This document shows, one piece after another, positions 10,273 to 20,460 of a stretch of DNA of 64,000 bases (positions are counted from its first letter, which is position 1; each line of letters begins with the position of its first letter). The DNA lies in NCBI GenBank assembly GCA_917880885.1, contig OU862933.1, positions 7,053,452 to 7,117,451 on the forward strand, read 5' to 3'. Below the pieces are notes generated by a model that was not told where the DNA came from, searched no databases, and saw only the letters and a list, made by a program, of their open reading frames with translations. This DNA is from Limnephilus marmoratus. Its lineage: Eukaryota > Arthropoda > Insecta > Trichoptera > Limnephilidae. The position numbers were made by a program, and so were the translations under genes.

Positions 10273-10488
10273 CCCCTCTCTTCCAGAAAAACTAAAAAAG
10301 TCCGCTTGTAGGTCGCGGAACTTTTGATAAAGAGGCAGAGAAACCCCTAAACTAAACAGGTTGTGCATCACTATTACAAACCCCTCTCTTCCAGAAAAAC
10401 TAAAAAAGTCCGCTTGTAGGTCGCGGAACTTTTGATAAAGAGGCAGAGAAACCCCTAAACTAAACAGGTTGTGCATCACTATTACAAA
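10273..10488. repeat. Exact 108-bp tandem duplication
   Basis: Two adjacent 108-bp units (10273-10380 and 10381-10488) look identical by eye. Because 108 is divisible by three, a - strand open frame contains a 36-residue segment twice. I do not consider that frame a gene. Confidence 0.85.
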
Positions 10489-10544
10489 TTTACCCCATGC
10501 GGGTACTCGTAGCTGCATGGGGTAAACCTTAACATCCGTTACTC

Positions 10545-10705
10545 CTGGACACACTGAGCCCCAGATTCCTACCCACCCCTCATACCTATTTCCTTCCCAG
10601 AACTTCCTTTCCTTAAAAAACCCTCCACACAGCATCCCCTAAGATGACATAGGTCCTGAGGGAAATTATTTTCCTCAGGGCCTCCTGTGTGGAGCTAATG
10701 TTAAA
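10545..10705 (+). mobile_element. Solo tail of the Jockey/CR1-like LINE or its SINE partner
   Basis: The stretch contains the conserved tail CCTCCACACAGCATCCC, the hairpin CCTGAGGGAAATTATTTTCC and CTCCTGTGTGGAGCTAATG, and ends in an A-run. The same tail ends the long LINEs at 47.3 and 51.9 kb (reversed) and copies at 40.9 and 61.2 kb. Confidence 0.75.
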
Positions 10706-10790
10706 AAAAAAATATACAGAAAAATAAATCGCATATTATAATTAGTAACAATAATAACAAATTTAAAATTAAAATCTCTACAAAATTTGA

Positions 10791-13334
10791 AAAATTGGTT
10801 ATAGCATTGGTAGTAATAATAATGAAAATATAATCAATGATTTATTAGATTTATTAAAACAAAAATTAGGTGTAAAAGCTAGTAGATTAAAAAGATATAA
10901 TTATACGTATAATAAAAGAAATAATAATAGATTATTTCAGAAAAATGAGAAAATATTTTATTCCAAACTTGACGATAAACAGAATATTATTTCGAATAAT
11001 AATATTCCGTTGCCATCTGAATCAGATATGCGCGATTTTTGGACAAACATTTGGAGTAAAGATATAAAACATAATGAGGCAGGTAACTGGATAGAAAATG
11101 AAGAACTCAATTGTTCAGACATTGAACAAATGAGTTTTTCTGATATATCGGTTGAATTGTTAGCCAAAATTATAAAAAATACTCATAATTGGAAAGCCAC
11201 GGGTTGCGATTGGATACATAATTTTTGGTACAAACGTCTAACTACTTTACATCCTCTTTTTGCAAAAAATCTTTCAAAACTTGTCAGAGAACCTCAAAAT
11301 TTTCCTAATTTTCTAACTAAGGGCATTACTTATATGTTGCCTAAAAGCGAACATATTAATAATCCCTCTCAATATAGACCCATTACATGTCTACCGACAA
11401 TATACAAAATTTTAACCTCTTGCTTGACAGATTTAATATATACTCATTTGGATGAAAAAAATATTTTATCTGAACAACAAAAAGGTTGTCGCAGAAAACA
11501 TATGGGATGTAAAGAACAGTTAGTTATTGATTCTGTAATTTTAAAACAAATTCAAAATCAAAAGCGTAATTTACATACTTGTTATATAGATTATCAAAAA
11601 GCTTTTGATAGTGTCCCGCACTCGTGGCTAATCAAAATATTAAAAATATATAAAGTTAACCCAATTATAATTAGCTTTTTGAAAAATATTATGTCCTTTT
11701 GGAATACAGATTTGCTAGTTAATTTAAAAGGTAAGAAAATAGTAGTACCGGGCATTTCAATAAAAAGAGGGATTTTTCAAGGAGACTCATTGAGCCCTCT
11801 TTGGTTTTGCTTAGCATTGAATCCCCTTTCTAAAATGTTAATTAAAAGCAAGTTTGGAATAAAAATTAAGGGTAATACAAGAGAGAGTAGTATAGTTTCA
11901 CATATAGAGAAAGGCAAAATTGTAGATGGAGACGAGGGTATATTTAGAAATTTCAAAATTCAAAGTATGAAAGGGGATGAGGTTTATAAATATTTAGGAT
12001 ACCCGCAATCGAATAGATTAGATCACACTAGTATTAAAAATGATATTAGGATTAAATTTCAAACTAGGATCAGAAAAATTTTAAAATGCAATCTATCTGC
12101 TAAAAATTTAGTAAAAGCAATAAATACTTGGGCAATACCTCTACTAACGTACTCATTTGGCATAATTAAATGGTCCAATACAGATTTAGATAGTTTAGAA
12201 CGATTAATTAGAACTACGTTAACAAAATTTAATTGCCATCATCCAAATTCAGCTATAGAACGAATTAATTTACCTAGAAATTTAGGAGGTAGAGGTGTAG
12301 TCAAAATAACATCTTTGAAACACAATCAGGTAGAAATGCTTAGAAATTTTTTCCATAGGAAAGCTAATAGCTCAGAAATGCACAAAATAATTTGCAAGGC
12401 AGATAGAAATATTACACCTTTAAATTTATATGACGAGAATGCCAACATTCTTATAAATACTAACCAGGAATTATTAGATTCCTGGTCAAATAAAATTATT
12501 CACGCAAAACACTTCAATTATCTCAACCAAACGTATGTTGACAAACTTTCGTCAAACAAATGGTTGAGTATTGGAGAGTTGAGCGCAGAAATAGAAGGAT
12601 TTATGCTTGCAATTCAAGATAGAGTCATTAATACTAAAAATTATAGAAAGCATATAATCAAAGATATAAATCAAATTGATGATTTATGTAGAAAATGTTT
12701 GGCTTTTCCCGAAACTATAGAACATATTATATCGGGATGTTCTATATTAGCGCCTTCCGAGTATACATTTAGGCACAATCAGGTTTTAAAAATAATTCAC
12801 CAAAGTTTGGTAATTAAACATAACTTGATTGATTGCCGTAATGTAGTACCTTATTATGAATATGAACCAAATTCATTTATAGAAAATGAATTTTATAAAA
12901 TATATTATGATAAAACTATACTAACAGACAGAACAATTAGTCATAATAGACCTGATATAGTTTTACATGACAAAATTAAAAAAATAACTTATATCATTGA
13001 TGTAGCTATTCCAAATTCCTGTAATATTCAAAAAACTGTTTCTGAAAAAATTAGAAAATACACAGATTTAGGAAATGAGATTAAAAGAATTTGGCATTCT
13101 CGGACTATAAAAATATTACCATTTGTTATTTCGGCCACTGGCATAATACCTAGGAATCTGATTCAAAATTTAAGCATATTAGATTTGTCAAAGAATTTGT
13201 ATATAAAAATGCAAAAAGCAGTAATTTTAAATACATGTAGGATTACAAAAGATTTTTTAAATATTTATATTGAGGGATCAGTAGGATTTATAGGTTCAAT
13301 TAGAAATGCCACAGAGCCGAACCCTCTGATATGA
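10791..13334 (+). pseudogene. R4/Dong-like non-LTR retrotransposon, catalytic box deleted
   Basis: The frame is open from 10791 (a stop precedes it) to the TGA at 13332-13334, about 847 codons with no clear initiator, so it is 5' truncated. RT motifs include SQYRPITCLPTIYK, CYIDYQKAFDSVPHSWL (motif A, first Asp), GIFQGDSLSPLWFCLALNPL (motif B), then KYLGYPQ. Between motif B and KYLGYPQ the usual YxDD box and about 50 flanking residues are absent: SHI runs straight into EKGKIV without a frame change. Downstream are a CRKC...H...C zinc knuckle and a restriction-like nuclease (RPDIVLHD...YIIDVAIP, then an R-K...Y pair). This layout fits the R2/R4 group. Confidence 0.8.
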
Positions 13335-14893
13335 AAATATCTGGAGTCGGTGAATTATATTCCCATTTGGTCTCTAGTAGGTTGACATGTTGTTCTTGTA
13401 TTGTTTTGTATTTATAATACTTATATAGTGCAATTGCATAACGTGGATTCACTAGATGATCATTTGGGGAAGTGTATGAAAGGGTTTAGTTTTTCCTTCT
13501 TTTTTTTTTTTTTTTTTTTGGGGGAAAATTTAACCCGGACATTTAAATCTGGTGCGTAAATAAAGTAAAGTCCCCCGCGCCGTCTTTCTGTCTGTCTGTC
13601 TGTCTGTTCGCGATAAACTCGAAAACTACTGAACGGATTTTCATGCAGTTTTCACCAATAGATAGAGTGTTTCGTGAGGAAGGTTTACGTATGTAATTTG
13701 TCAAGGATTTGTGTAAATTGGTTGAAACATAACGATAATTGTTAGAAGTGTCGGAAAAATTCCAGCCGCCTGGTAGCTTTCATCGAAAACGCTGCCTAAT
13801 CCTTTTGGGATATAACAAAACAACGCATAATGGGATATTCCTCTTTTATAGATCTACAAAAAAGTCCGTGATGGCATATATCTATCTTTTACGGATAGCT
13901 TACTATACGCATTCTATATTCTTATCTTATTATTCTTATCAATTGCATATTAGATATAATGTGTATAGTAAGCTATCCGTAAAAGATAGATATATGCCTT
14001 CGCGGACTTTTTTGTAGATCTATAAAAGAGGAATATCCCACCATTAATTGTTTTGTTATATCCCAAAAGGATTAGGCAGCGTTTTCGATGAAAGCTACCA
14101 GGCGGCTGGACTTTTTTCCGACACTTCTAACAATTATCGTTATGTTTCAAACAATTTACACAAATCATTGACAAATTACATACTTAAACCTTCCTCACGA
14201 AATACTCTATATATTGGTGAAAACAGCATGAAAATCCGTTCAGTAGTTTTCGAGTTTATCGCGAACAGACAGACAGACAGACAGAAAGACGGCGCGGGGG
14301 ACTTTACTTTATTTACGCACCAGATTTAAATGTCCGGGTTAAATTTTCCCCCAAAAAAAAAAAAAAAAAAAAAGAAGGAAAAACTAAACCCTTTCATACA
14401 CTTCCCCAAATGATCATCTAGTGAATCCACGTTATGCAATTGCACTATATAAGTATTATAAATACAAAACAATACAAGAACAACATGTCAACCTACTAGA
14501 GACCAAATGGGAATATAATTCACCGACTCCAGATATTTTCATATCAGAGGGTTCGGCTCTGTGGCATTTCTAATTGAACCTATAAATCCTACTGATCCCT
14601 CAATATAAATATTTAAAAAATCTTTTGTAATCCTACATGTATTTAAAATTACTGCTTTTTGCATTTTTATATACAAATTCTTTGACAAATCTAATATGCT
14701 TAAATTTTGAATCAGATTCCTAGGTATTATGCCAGTGGCCGAAATAACAAATGGTAATATTTTTATAGTCCGAGAATGCCAAATTCTTTTAATCTCATTT
14801 CCTAAATCTGTGTATTTTCTAATTTTTTCAGAAACAGTTTTTTGAATATTACAGGAATTTGGAATAGCTACATCAATGATATAAGTTATTTTT
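12978..14893. repeat. Large inverted duplication, arms about 0.93 kb, spacer about 45 bp
   Basis: From 12978 to about 13913 the sequence reappears as its reverse complement from about 13958 to 14893, with few mismatches. The arms include the last about 120 codons and 3' tail of the R4-like element, a poly-T/poly-A run, a (TCTG)n tract and a Helitron-type repeat. The stop-proximal coding sequence in the right arm is cut at the same R4 codon where the left arm begins. Confidence 0.9.
13545..13850 (+). mobile_element. Helitron-type short repeat with (TCTG)n tract, left-arm copy
   Basis: It starts around AAAGTAAAGTCCCCCGCG and runs through TCTGTCTGTCTG, AACTACTGAACGGATTTTCA and CGCTGCCTAATCCTTTTGGG. 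The inverted copy is at about 14047-14325, a third copy at 14898-15145, and an older relative at about 15295-15380. The opening and the ACTGAACGGATTTTCATGC core are widespread in insect non-autonomous elements. Confidence 0.6.
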
Positions 14894-14897
14894 TATA

Positions 14898-15145
14898 GTT
14901 ATATCCCAAAAGGATTAGGCAGCGTTTTCGATGAAAGCTACCAGGCGGCTGGAATTTTTCCGACACTTCTAACAATTATCGTTATGTTTCAACCAATTTA
15001 CACAAATCCTTGACAAATTACATACGTAAACCTTCCTCACGAAACACTCTATCTATTGGTGAAAACAGCATGAAAATCCGTTCAGTAGTTTTCGAGTTTA
15101 TCGCGAACAGACAGGCAGACGGCGCGGGGGACTTTACTTTATAAT
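14898..15145 (-). mobile_element. Third copy of the Helitron-type repeat
   Basis: Nearly identical to the two copies in the inverted duplication, and in the same direction as the right-arm copy. The TCTG tract is shortened to a single unit (CAGACAGGCAGAC). It starts exactly at the outer end of the right arm. Confidence 0.75.
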
Positions 15146-15294
15146 ATGTAGAGATAGAAATAATCGGTCAAAAATACATTTTTGTTGCATATGCATTTTT
15201 GAGTTTTTTTTTTAATAAGTAGAAATTTAAGTTTTGTGGTAGGTATCAACATTACATAGTATAAAATGAAGTCGCTCAAAATGTATGTGCTCAT

Positions 15295-15560
15295 AGATCT
15301 TTTAAACTACCCAACAGATTTTCATGCGGTATTCACCAATAGATAGAGTGATTTAAGAGGAAGGTTTATATGTATAATAAATGCTTATTATAGTAGAGAA
15401 AAGCCGAGAAATTCAAATATTCAATTTAGGCAACGGGCAGCGGGCGGCGGGCAGCGGGCAGCGGGCAGCTGGCGAGCGGATGGTGTGGATTTTATAAAGG
15501 TTGGGTAAATGGCATTGTGTTTCGTTAGCCACAGCAACGTGTGGCCGGGTCTGCTAGTAA
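15295..15560 (-). mobile_element. Older Helitron-type fragment and terminus
   Basis: A diverged CAACAGATTTTCATGCGG core lies at about 15313, followed by a GGGCAGCGGGC-type simple repeat at 15429-15470. The end AACGTGTGGCCGGGTCTGC then TAGT at 15536-15558 resembles the hairpin plus CTAGT end of insect Helitrons. Confidence 0.45.
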
Positions 15561-15577
15561 AGTAAAAATGCAAGAAA

Positions 15578-16482
15578 TAAAGGGTGGTACAACCATAACG
15601 CACAACGTTAATTGTGAGCCACACCTTATTGTCCAGTTTTTTGCCCAACTTTGACATTTCTTTGTTTCAGTCTTTGACAAATTCAACCATGAAGAGGTAC
15701 ACAATTGAGCAGCGCGTTAAGATTGTTGAAGCGTTTTATGAAAATAACAGTGACTTTACGAAGAAAATCATCTTCAGCGACGAGGCACACTTTCACCTCA
15801 GTGGATTTGTTAACAAGCAGAATTGCCGTATTTGGGCAAATGAGAATCCACGAGTGATTGTTGAAAAGCCGATGCATCTACAAAGAGTGACTGTTTGGTG
15901 CGGTTTATGGACTGGCGGCGTCATCGGGCCGTACTTCTTCAAAAATGAGGTCGGCCAAGCAGTTACCGTGAATGGTGTTCGCTATCGCGAGATGATAACA
16001 GACTTTTTGTGGCCAGAAATTGAGGATATGGAGCTGGACGATATGTGGTTCCAACAGGACGGTGCCACTTGCCACACAGCCAATGAAACAATGGCTCTTT
16101 TGGGCGAGAAATTCAATGGCCATGTTATCTCATGTCGTGGCGATGTCATTTGGCCGCCACGATCATGTGATTTGACGCCGTTGGACTTTGGGGATATTTA
16201 AAATAAAAAGTGTAGGTATGTCAATAAGCCAAGAACAATCAAGAGCTAAAGGATGAGATAATTCGGCGCATTAATGACATTGAACCTCAATTATGCCTCA
16301 GCGTCATTGAAAATATGGACCATCGCATAGAGGTATGCCACCAAAGCCTTTGGCCGATATTTTGTTTCACACGTAATTGTCATAGATCTTTCTATCATAA
16401 TAAAAAAAATGAAGAAAATTCTCTGAAAACTTTTTGTTTTATTTACAATTAACATTATGCGTTATTGTTGAACCATCCTTTA
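15578..16482 (+). mobile_element. Mariner element with intact ends, internally deleted
   Basis: The terminal inverted repeats are AAGGGTGGTACAACCATAAC at 15580 and its near reverse complement ending at 16480 (GTTATTGTTGAACCATCCTT), both flanked by TA (15578-15579, 16481-16482). Inside is a transposase frame. Its start reads MKRYTIEQRVKIVEAFYENN (15688 on), which belongs to the N-terminal helix-turn-helix of this family. It then jumps straight to IIFSDEAHFHLSGFVNKQNC (first catalytic Asp), so about 110 residues are missing. FQQDGATCHTA and PPRSCDLTPLD follow, giving DD34D spacing. Frame is lost near 16195. Confidence 0.85.
15614..16201 (+). pseudogene. Internally deleted mariner transposase
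   Basis: The family ATG is at 15688; the frame extends upstream only by chance. All three catalytic Asp residues are present, but the DNA-binding part and linker are deleted. The frame ends after LDFGDI at 16201, and the C-terminal part (ELKDEIIRRINDIEPQLCLS) continues in another frame to about 16370. Confidence 0.8.
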
Positions 16483-16849
16483 GAACAGTTATATGCACTG
16501 AAACTAATAAAAGTAGTTTTATCAAATTATTTAAACTTTCTTAACTTTAAAGGGCCTTAATCGTTTTTAGACGAGCGTTATGTATACATGCCAACTGATC
16601 GCGTGCCTAAAAGACAAGCGTCATCTATACATGATGCATATGTATGAGAATTTAAAATACCAGTCCACGGGTATCGCAAATTCTTTAACGACATAAGGTT
16701 AATATTGACCGGTAAGTACACTTCCCACATGAGCAGTCACTTCTCACATCACCTTTAACGGCAACTGTGGGGACTAAACGGGGACTCCTAACGAGGACTG
16801 TGATTGACTGTTGTGAAGTTTGAACTTGACTTTGAAACAAAAACCTACT

Positions 16850-16950
16850 TTTTTTGTTATTAGTTTTTGGGGTATTATGCCGTGTTGCGCTACCTCCTTC
16901 TTTAGCCAACGTTTCGGACAGCGTTGCAGTGTCGATCATCAGGGCAGATG
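16850..16950 (-). repeat. Penelope-type terminal block, second full copy
   Basis: The copy matches the one at 742-836 over about 90 bp, including the hammerhead-like CTGATGA...GAAAC core on the - strand. It stands alone, with no RT sequence around it. Confidence 0.55.
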
Positions 16951-17176
16951 TGTCCTACTATTACACAACTACAAAACCTACTTTTTTTGTAGACCAAACC
17001 TAAGGAGTAAATAAAATATTTTCAATGATTGCTGATAAATAATTTCCTCAATCAAGAATTCAGTAAGGCAAGGAAATAAAAATGGAGTAAAAATTAAATA
17101 CAAAATAGTTTTTTTATTGTAGAAAATAACAGAATGAACAGAAAATCTTTAAATTAAAAACAACGGTATTTGTAGT

Positions 17177-17275
17177 CTACGGATTTTCACCGGAAGCCAT
17201 GTCTCTCATTAGATTGGCCATGAATTTATCTATTTTCCGTAAATCTTGTTGAATTTCTGTTTTGTATTGCAGACA
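17177..17275 (-). CDS. SRP9: SRP9, exon 2 (C-terminal)
   Basis: Thirty-two codons and TAG lie after a TTGTTTCAG acceptor. The peptide CLQYKTEIQQDLRKIDKF followed by MANLMRDMAS matches the SRP9 C-terminal helix (CLVYKT...DVKKIEKF...LMRLM in vertebrates). The phase 0 junction matches exon 1. Confidence 0.9.
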   Translation of the reverse strand, partial: CLQYKTEIQQDLRKIDKFMANLMRDMASGENP

Positions 17276-19889
17276 CTGAAACAAATAATTTGTTCTATAA
17301 AATCTGTTCTCTATATATTTTTTCTGCAATTTACGTTTGTATCAAAAATATGTTTTTCATTCTCGTGGGCAATATAATTTCTATGTCGGGGAGTATAAAG
17401 TATAAACACATAAAAATAATACATCCAAAAGAAAACTGTAGAATATAATTTTTACAGAAATTGCAATATAATAATTTCAGAAATTGGTTTAAAAATATGT
17501 AATTAACTGTTTAAATAAGTTGTGGGGATTCTTCATTACTCTTCTTTTTTAAAATTGGTTAATTTGTTTATAAAAATATATTGTTCTGCAAAAGTTTAAA
17601 AAACTTGTACTGGGAACATTACTAAATAAAATCTAAGATAATGTTGCCATTTCTGTGAAAAACATTATATTATATTGACACTTGAGTAAATTTTATTATT
17701 TTTTTGTAAACAAAGAAGATGGGCGTGCGCTGTCACTAGTTGGATTTTTATAATTATTTTTTTTCGTTACGGCCATAGGGGAATAACACAATATATTCAC
17801 ACTTCTATGAAATTAAAATATGAATGCCATCTCTAGGATATCAAGTGGAACTACAATAACTTTTTTTATGAAAATATTGGGTTTCACTGAACTAGGTCCA
17901 TTCCATGTCCTTTAGCGGCCCATTCATACAAATATTCTTTGAATGGTTATCCTTTTCACAAGATGTGCTACATTTTTTGTTCGATTAGTATGAATATAAT
18001 GTGTCTTTTATTTTTCTAACATCATCATTTTTCTTGCTCAATTGCATATTGTATTAGTGAATATTTACCAAAAAAACATTATTTGTAGTTAACTAGTTAG
18101 GTACATAAATATCTTTAACCACTCGAACCCTTGTTTTCACGAAAAAAACATTACAAGACATATGTATGAAGTATATAAGGCGTACCTGACGTATTAAATC
18201 ATCTGCAAGATAATATTTGGTAAGGAGTGATATTATAGATGCTGCTGTGATTGAGAAAAGTATCCTCCGACCTCAGTATTCAAAAACGTAGGCTGTTTTT
18301 TAAAGTAAAGATAACATACACAAGCCCGCTACACAAACCCTGCGTAGCCAAACAAACCATTCAAAAACGTATTTTAACAGCGACAAAATGGCGGGCAGGC
18401 TGTCATAGTTTCGGTTCGCGAAGTGAAATTTTAGTTAACGACATTGAAAATTAAGGTAAATATCGGTTCGGACTGGCCACGCTTATTACGAATAATTTTT
18501 AGAAAAAAACTTTAGATTCGCCTTAATTACTATAAAAGGAAACTTTTTGGCTTTGGGGCGGCGGAAAATAATGCATTTTAATTTTCAATTGCATAAAACC
18601 AAAATTCACTTCGCGAACCGACGACGCGACGCAGCGAAAATCCGCAGCCGTAGCTGTCACTGTTATGGACTGTAGCTGACTTCGTGGGATAAAGCGCGTA
18701 ATTATGAAATTTGTCTAGCGGGCTTGTTTGTGTAACATGGTTTGTGATACAAAAGAATGTGCCCCTTTATAACGCCTGCTCGCGTCAACGCAAGAAAAAC
18801 ATCCCAGTTTTCAAGTGGTTTAGCGGCTACGCTAGGTTTGTGCAACATGGTTTGTGATTCGCGGTATTTCATGTAGGTATCCCACGAAGTCAGCTACAGT
18901 CCATAACAGTGACAGCTACGGCCGCGGATTTTCGCTGCGTCGGTTCGCAAAGTGAATTTTGGTTTTATGCAATTGAAAATTAAAATGCATTATTTTCCGC
19001 CGCCCCAAAGCCAAAAAGTTTCCTTTTATAGTAATTAAGGCGAATCTAAAGTTTTTTTCTAAAAATTATTCGTAATAAGCGTGGCCAGTCCGAACCGATA
19101 ATTACCAAAATTAATATGCATTATTTTCCGCCAGCCGTGATGCAATAAGTTTTCTTTTAAAGTGATTAAGGCGAATCTAAAGTTTTTTTCTAAAAATTAT
19201 TCGTAATAGCCATGGATACCAATCCCCAAAATTACCAACATTTCTTTTTCGCCATTTTAATTGTTTTTTGTATGGTTGGACACTTGCATGAGTTTTGCTT
19301 CAATCTAAATATGCATTAATTACTTAGTTTACTCAAACTAAGAACCTATTTTGTGCATGTAAATAGTTGTTTCTTGTAGTAATTGTTAAAACGAAGTGTA
19401 ATTTCTATAATCTGCCTAAAAGTGCAGCGGTTAGTGGAATGACTACGATTTTTTATAAGAAAAACTGTACTCCTATCCTTTCGGGTAGTTACTAGTTACC
19501 GAATTACGCTGCACATATAATAAGCATTTTTTAGTATTTATTCCATTAGGCGTGCAGCGGAAATGGGAAACTTAACAAGAAAAGATGGGAGCCCAGTTTT
19601 TTTTATAAAAATTCTTCCAAACATTATGTTTTAAAAAATCATGTAAATTCTTCCAAATCTTTTAAAAATATATTGCAGTACTACCCATATTTACGCCCGT
19701 AGAGCCCCCAATATTTTGATTGGTACACATTTATATTGAAATACGCACCTTGCTGTCATCAGTAAATTTTAATACAAAAATTCCCTTGGAATGTGTATAC
19801 TTCATTGTGTATCGGGTTTTTGAAGGATTCTGAAGATAAAGTCGCTCTGCAGACTTTTCTAATTCCTCCCAATTATTTATGAACGTCAT
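17177..19889 (-). CDS. SRP9: Signal recognition particle 9 kDa protein, complete two-exon gene
   Basis: SRP9 pairs with SRP14 to form the Alu domain of the signal recognition particle, which binds SRP RNA and slows translation until the ribosome docks at the ER. The two exons (19889-19749 and 17275-17177) join in phase 0 to give 79 residues, close to the 86 of vertebrate SRP9. The N-terminus reads W-E-E-L-x3-AERLYL, then PSKTRYTMKYTHSKG and FVLKFTDD, the conserved alpha-beta order of the family. The 2473-bp intron carries a fold-back element and part of a related module. Neighbours on the same strand are the unidentified gene at 24-29 kb and the Mutator-like gene at the left end. It looks intact. 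Confidence 0.92.
17276..18250. other. SRP9 intron, left part
   Basis: AT-rich sequence with no recognised element between SRP9 exon 2 and the fold-back region beginning near 18270. Confidence 0.5.
18270..18375 (+). repeat. Unit of the fold-back tandem module
   Basis: Contains CATTCAAAAACGTAGGCTG, AAAGTAAAGATAACATACAC, AAGCCCGCTACACAAACCC and GCGTAGCCAAACAAACC. The same unit is repeated several times at 31480-31800. Confidence 0.75.
18461..19100. mobile_element. Fold-back element FB1 (SRP9 intron)
   Basis: The left arm 18461-18691 is the reverse complement of the right arm 18878-19100 with few differences (TATCGGTTCGGACTGGCCAC against GTGGCCAGTCCGAACCGATA). The 186-bp loop holds the cassette seen in two other fold-backs: ACATGGTTTGTGAT, then CGCCTGCTCGCGTCAACGC, AAAAACATCCCAGTTTTCAA, TTTAGCGGCTACGCTAGG and ACATGGTTTGTGAT again. 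No coding sequence. Confidence 0.85.
19101..19748. other. SRP9 intron, right part
   Basis: The first about 110 bp repeat part of the FB1 right arm in diverged form (AAGGCGAATCTAAAGTTTTT). The rest is AT-rich with nothing recognised. Confidence 0.45.
19749..19889 (-). CDS. SRP9: SRP9, exon 1
   Basis: ATG at 19889-19887 is followed by 47 codons to AAG|GTGCGT, a good donor. The reading frame closes shortly upstream and no better start is seen. The peptide starts MTFINNWEELEKSAERLYLQ and matches the SRP9 N-terminal half. Confidence 0.92.
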
Positions 19890-20460
19890 TATAGAATATT
19901 CAACGATTTGATGTGTAAATAAATTGCAAACAAAGTTAATAATATTAACACATGGAACACGTCAAATTTATTTTACAGACGAGTCGAGACGAGTTGTCAA
20001 AAATCGAGAGACAAAAAATAGAGCATAGCCGGGTCAGAGACAAAGCAATGGATGCAATGGATCATGAAATGAATTGTTGAAATTATTGAATTGAAAGTTA
20101 AGTGAAAATTTTGAATTTGGCGCTTTTCCTCAAACCTTCTACAATCTGCTGCAGTAGTAACTTTTTGCGTCAACAGGTGGCAGCACTGCACTCGCTTGCA
20201 AAATGGCCGACATCGATGTTTGTATTAGACAGCATTCTGTGATTGATTCTTGACTGTCGAAGGTGAAATTTGCCCATTCGCATTCATGGAAGAATGAAAA
20301 ATGTGTACCGTGATGCAACAGTGGATGTCAGCACTGCTAGACGATAGATTCGTTGCTGTAACGAAGCTAAAGGACAAACACTGCTGGTTGACGAAAAGCA
20401 GAGCGGCAAGCCGTTGACTGCACGCAACATTGAGCGAGTTGATGACATCATTTGTGGTGA

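Noticed and set aside
10213..10635. 140-codon - strand open frame with a duplicated 36-residue segment
   Set aside because: Explained by the exact 108-bp tandem duplication and the LINE-tail repeat; no coding composition or homologue pattern.
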